In this document: in pieces, positions 4,219 to 5,596 of the stretch | Layout of the letters: every line of letters starts with the position of its first letter | Position numbering within the stretch: the first letter of the stretch is position 1 | Position numbers and translations under genes: made by a program | NCBI GenBank assembly: GCA_002725365.1 | Contig: PBOW01000060.1 | Coordinates: 7,900-13,495 of the forward strand | Reading direction: 5' to 3' | Length of the DNA: 5,596 bases | Source: Chloroflexota bacterium | GTDB taxonomy: Bacteria > Chloroflexota > Dehalococcoidia > UBA2979 | Notes under the pieces: generated by a model | What the model was told of the DNA's origin: nothing | Database searches by the model: none | The model's input: the letters and a program-made list of their open reading frames with translations, nothing else

Positions 4219-5034
4219 ATGCGAGAGAAACAATCACCACACTTCTCAGTAAAGAGGACAGTGATTGGTGCACTCCTTCTGGTTTTGGCTCTGGGATTAA
4301 CGACCCTACCAGCAAGTATTTTCAGTGCGATCATACAAGTATTTTCTTTGGCTCTAATGTATGAGTTCCATAGGGCAGCTTTCCCCAAAGGGGCTAAACA
4401 TATTGCACTGCTGGGATTATCGCTCAACCTACTCATCACCACACTGGTTCAATCGCAACTACAAGAATCTAGTCTGTTAATTCTTCTGGGATTGCTACTT
4501 ATAAGTGGTTCCATAATGAAAATACCTGGCAGGCCGATTTGGTTAAAGAATTCCGATCGTTTCATTTTTGGGATTTTGTACACGGCAGTGCTCCCAAGCC
4601 ATCTATTTCTGCTCCGGGCTGAGCCTGAAGGTATTTACCTCCTCCTGTTGTTAGTAACAGTCGTAGTGGTGACTGACTCTGCTGCATACTTCGTCGGAAA
4701 ACGGTTCGGAAGACACCTCCTGTGGCAAGTTATATCCCCCAATAAATCATGGGAAGGTGCAGTTGGTGGACTGTTATTAGGTGGTTTAGCAGGCTTCCTA
4801 TTCATTAACTCTACAAATCTATTGGGATTGCCATGGATTGTCGCTATCGTCCTGAGTGCTGTTCTATGTATCGGAACAATACTGGGCGATCTAGTTGAGT
4901 CTTCAATAAAACGTCATTTGCAAATTAAGGATTTCTCGGAGCTAATACCTGAGCACGGAGGGCTGCTGGATCGTACCGATTCTATGATCTTTGTGGCAAC
5001 AGTGCTTTATTGGTCCCAAGTACTGATAAGGTGA
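4219..5034 (+). CDS. cdsA: Phosphatidate cytidylyltransferase (CDP-diglyceride synthetase)
   Basis: This integral membrane enzyme converts phosphatidic acid and CTP into CDP-diacylglycerol, the branch-point precursor of phospholipids. Seen: 271 residues from ATG 4219, normal for the family. There are about eight or nine hydrophobic helices, roughly at 13-30, 33-50, 62-78, 85-100, 114-132, 138-157, 182-198, 204-223 and 254-269. The signature motif spans 228-254: S-x-I-K-R, K237-D238, P244-x-H246-G-G, D251-R252-x-D254, matching the CDS pattern completely. An upstream conserved patch is DSAAYFVGKRFG (153-164) with SPNKSWEG (173-180). Start: ATG 4219 was chosen; an in-frame TTG at 4210 would add three residues. 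Neither has a good ribosome site. It begins 16 bases after uppS, so coupling through the shared transcript is likely. The identity is certain. Confidence 0.95.
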   Translation: MREKQSPHFSVKRTVIGALLLVLALGLTTLPASIFSAIIQVFSLALMYEFHRAAFPKGAKHIALLGLSLNLLITTLVQSQLQESSLLILLGLLLISGSIMKIPGRPIWLKNSDRFIFGILYTAVLPSHLFLLRAEPEGIYLLLLLVTVVVVTDSAAYFVGKRFGRHLLWQVISPNKSWEGAVGGLLLGGLAGFLFINSTNLLGLPWIVAIVLSAVLCIGTILGDLVESSIKRHLQIKDFSELIPEHGGLLDRTDSMIFVATVLYWSQVLIR

Positions 5035-5048
5035 TAGAGATGAGTCCT

Positions 5049-5053
5049 AGGAG
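5049..5053 (+). promoter_or_regulatory. Ribosome binding site favouring the inner dxr start
   Basis: AGGAG lies 4 bases before ATG 5058. The outer in-frame ATG at 5040 has a less standard GGTGAT (5030-5035), also 4 bases upstream and overlapping the cdsA stop. The stronger core, and the short N-terminus typical of DXR before its GSTGSIG motif, favour 5058. Confidence 0.5.
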
Positions 5054-5057
5054 AACT

Positions 5058-5596
5058 ATGTCGGACAAAGTAGTCAGAGTTGGGATATTTGGATCCACCG
5101 GGTCAATTGGTACCCAGACACTTGATGTAATCAGCCAACTACAATCTTCCGGAGTCTCATGCGACGTCGCAGCTCTTGCCGCGGGGAATAATATGGAAAA
5201 ATTGGCAGAACAAATTGCCGAATTCAAGCCAGACTATGCTTGGATGTCTAATGCTTCCAAACTCGACCAACTATCAAAAATTGTGGCAAACGACCGTATA
5301 AACTTCTGCTCATTAGAAGAAATAGCCGCGAGCACAGACATTGACGTACTAGTGGTTGCATCGAATGGACTAGCAAGTCTGCGACCCGTGATAATTGCCC
5401 TAGAAACGGGGAAACGAGTTGCGCTTGCAAACAAAGAATCTCTGGTCGTTGGTGGCCAAGCTGTGATCGATGCGCTTTCTCAGGGAGAACCGCTTGGCGC
5501 GAAATTACTACCTGTCGATTCTGAACATTCTGCACTTTGGCAATGCATCTGGGGTGAAGATACTCAATCAATTAAGGAATTAATCCTCACAGCATC
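5058..5596 (+). CDS. dxr: 1-deoxy-D-xylulose 5-phosphate reductoisomerase, N-terminal part (3' end beyond window)
   Basis: DXR rearranges and reduces 1-deoxyxylulose 5-phosphate with NADPH to 2-C-methylerythritol 4-phosphate, the committed step of the MEP isoprenoid pathway, in the cytoplasm. Seen: about 180 residues before the window ends, under half of the usual roughly 390. The NADPH-binding Rossmann motif GSTGSIG is at 12-18 and followed by TQTLDV. ALANKESLVVGG (122-133) and PVDSEHSAL (152-160) follow, with Asp154, Ser155 and Glu156 as metal and substrate residues. The fragment ends in LTAS, the start of the usual LTASGG. A Trp (161) replaces the common Phe after SEHSAL. The frame runs intact off the edge. 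It follows cdsA by 23 bases (5 bases if the ATG at 5040 is used). The order uppS-cdsA-dxr is the Bacillus-like order, and rseP is a common next gene. The identity is certain. Confidence 0.95.
   Translation, partial: MSDKVVRVGIFGSTGSIGTQTLDVISQLQSSGVSCDVAALAAGNNMEKLAEQIAEFKPDYAWMSNASKLDQLSKIVANDRINFCSLEEIAASTDIDVLVVASNGLASLRPVIIALETGKRVALANKESLVVGGQAVIDALSQGEPLGAKLLPVDSEHSALWQCIWGEDTQSIKELILTA

Noticed and set aside
1320..5596. A novel defence, mobile or biosynthetic system hidden in the plus-strand cluster
   Set aside because: Every gene is a recognisable housekeeping gene with intact motifs, with no transposase, inverted terminal repeats, CRISPR-like repeats or shift in composition.

Overview
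The window is a bacterial chromosomal segment of moderate GC content, carrying housekeeping genes packed on both strands around one divergent intergenic region. The lineage is inferred from gene order and the style of the proteins. The gene order rpsB-tsf-frr-uppS-cdsA-dxr, a short one-core EF-Ts, and an FmdB-type zinc ribbon beside a D-aminoacyl-tRNA deacylase together suggest a Chloroflexota-like organism (Dehalococcoidia/SAR202 type). This is a moderate-to-low confidence guess, because no rRNA or marker search was possible.

Minus strand, positions 1 to 1141: three genes read leftward. First is an FmdB-family zinc-ribbon protein with a disordered polar tail. Two bases after its stop comes a D-aminoacyl-tRNA deacylase homologue (dtd) whose active-site motifs are clearly non-canonical. 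After a 94-base gap comes the start of a lipoprotein with long coiled-coil heptads, cut by the window edge.

Positions 1142 to 1319 are the divergent control region. It holds a candidate fmdB promoter on the minus strand. On the plus strand it holds a likely rpsB leader with two inverted repeats and a good Shine-Dalgarno site.

Plus strand, positions 1320 to 5596: ribosomal protein S2 with a roughly 26-residue insertion in its helical hairpin, a minimal EF-Ts, ribosome recycling factor, a cis-prenyl (undecaprenyl) diphosphate synthase, CDP-diglyceride synthetase, and the N-terminal part of DXP reductoisomerase. This is the classic translation plus envelope-lipid cluster. S2, EF-Ts and RRF serve translation. 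DXR commits carbon to isoprenoids, UppS turns isoprenoid precursors into the cell-wall lipid carrier, and CdsA makes CDP-diacylglycerol for phospholipids. The usual pyrH gene between tsf and frr is absent. The 83-base gap in its place carries an imperfect direct repeat and a weak promoter-like pair.

No mobile element, CRISPR array, RNA gene or defence system is visible. The most interesting items are the altered DTD active site, the S2 insertion, the missing pyrH and the structured rpsB leader. None amounts to a demonstrated new system. No stretch longer than 300 bases lacks a gene.
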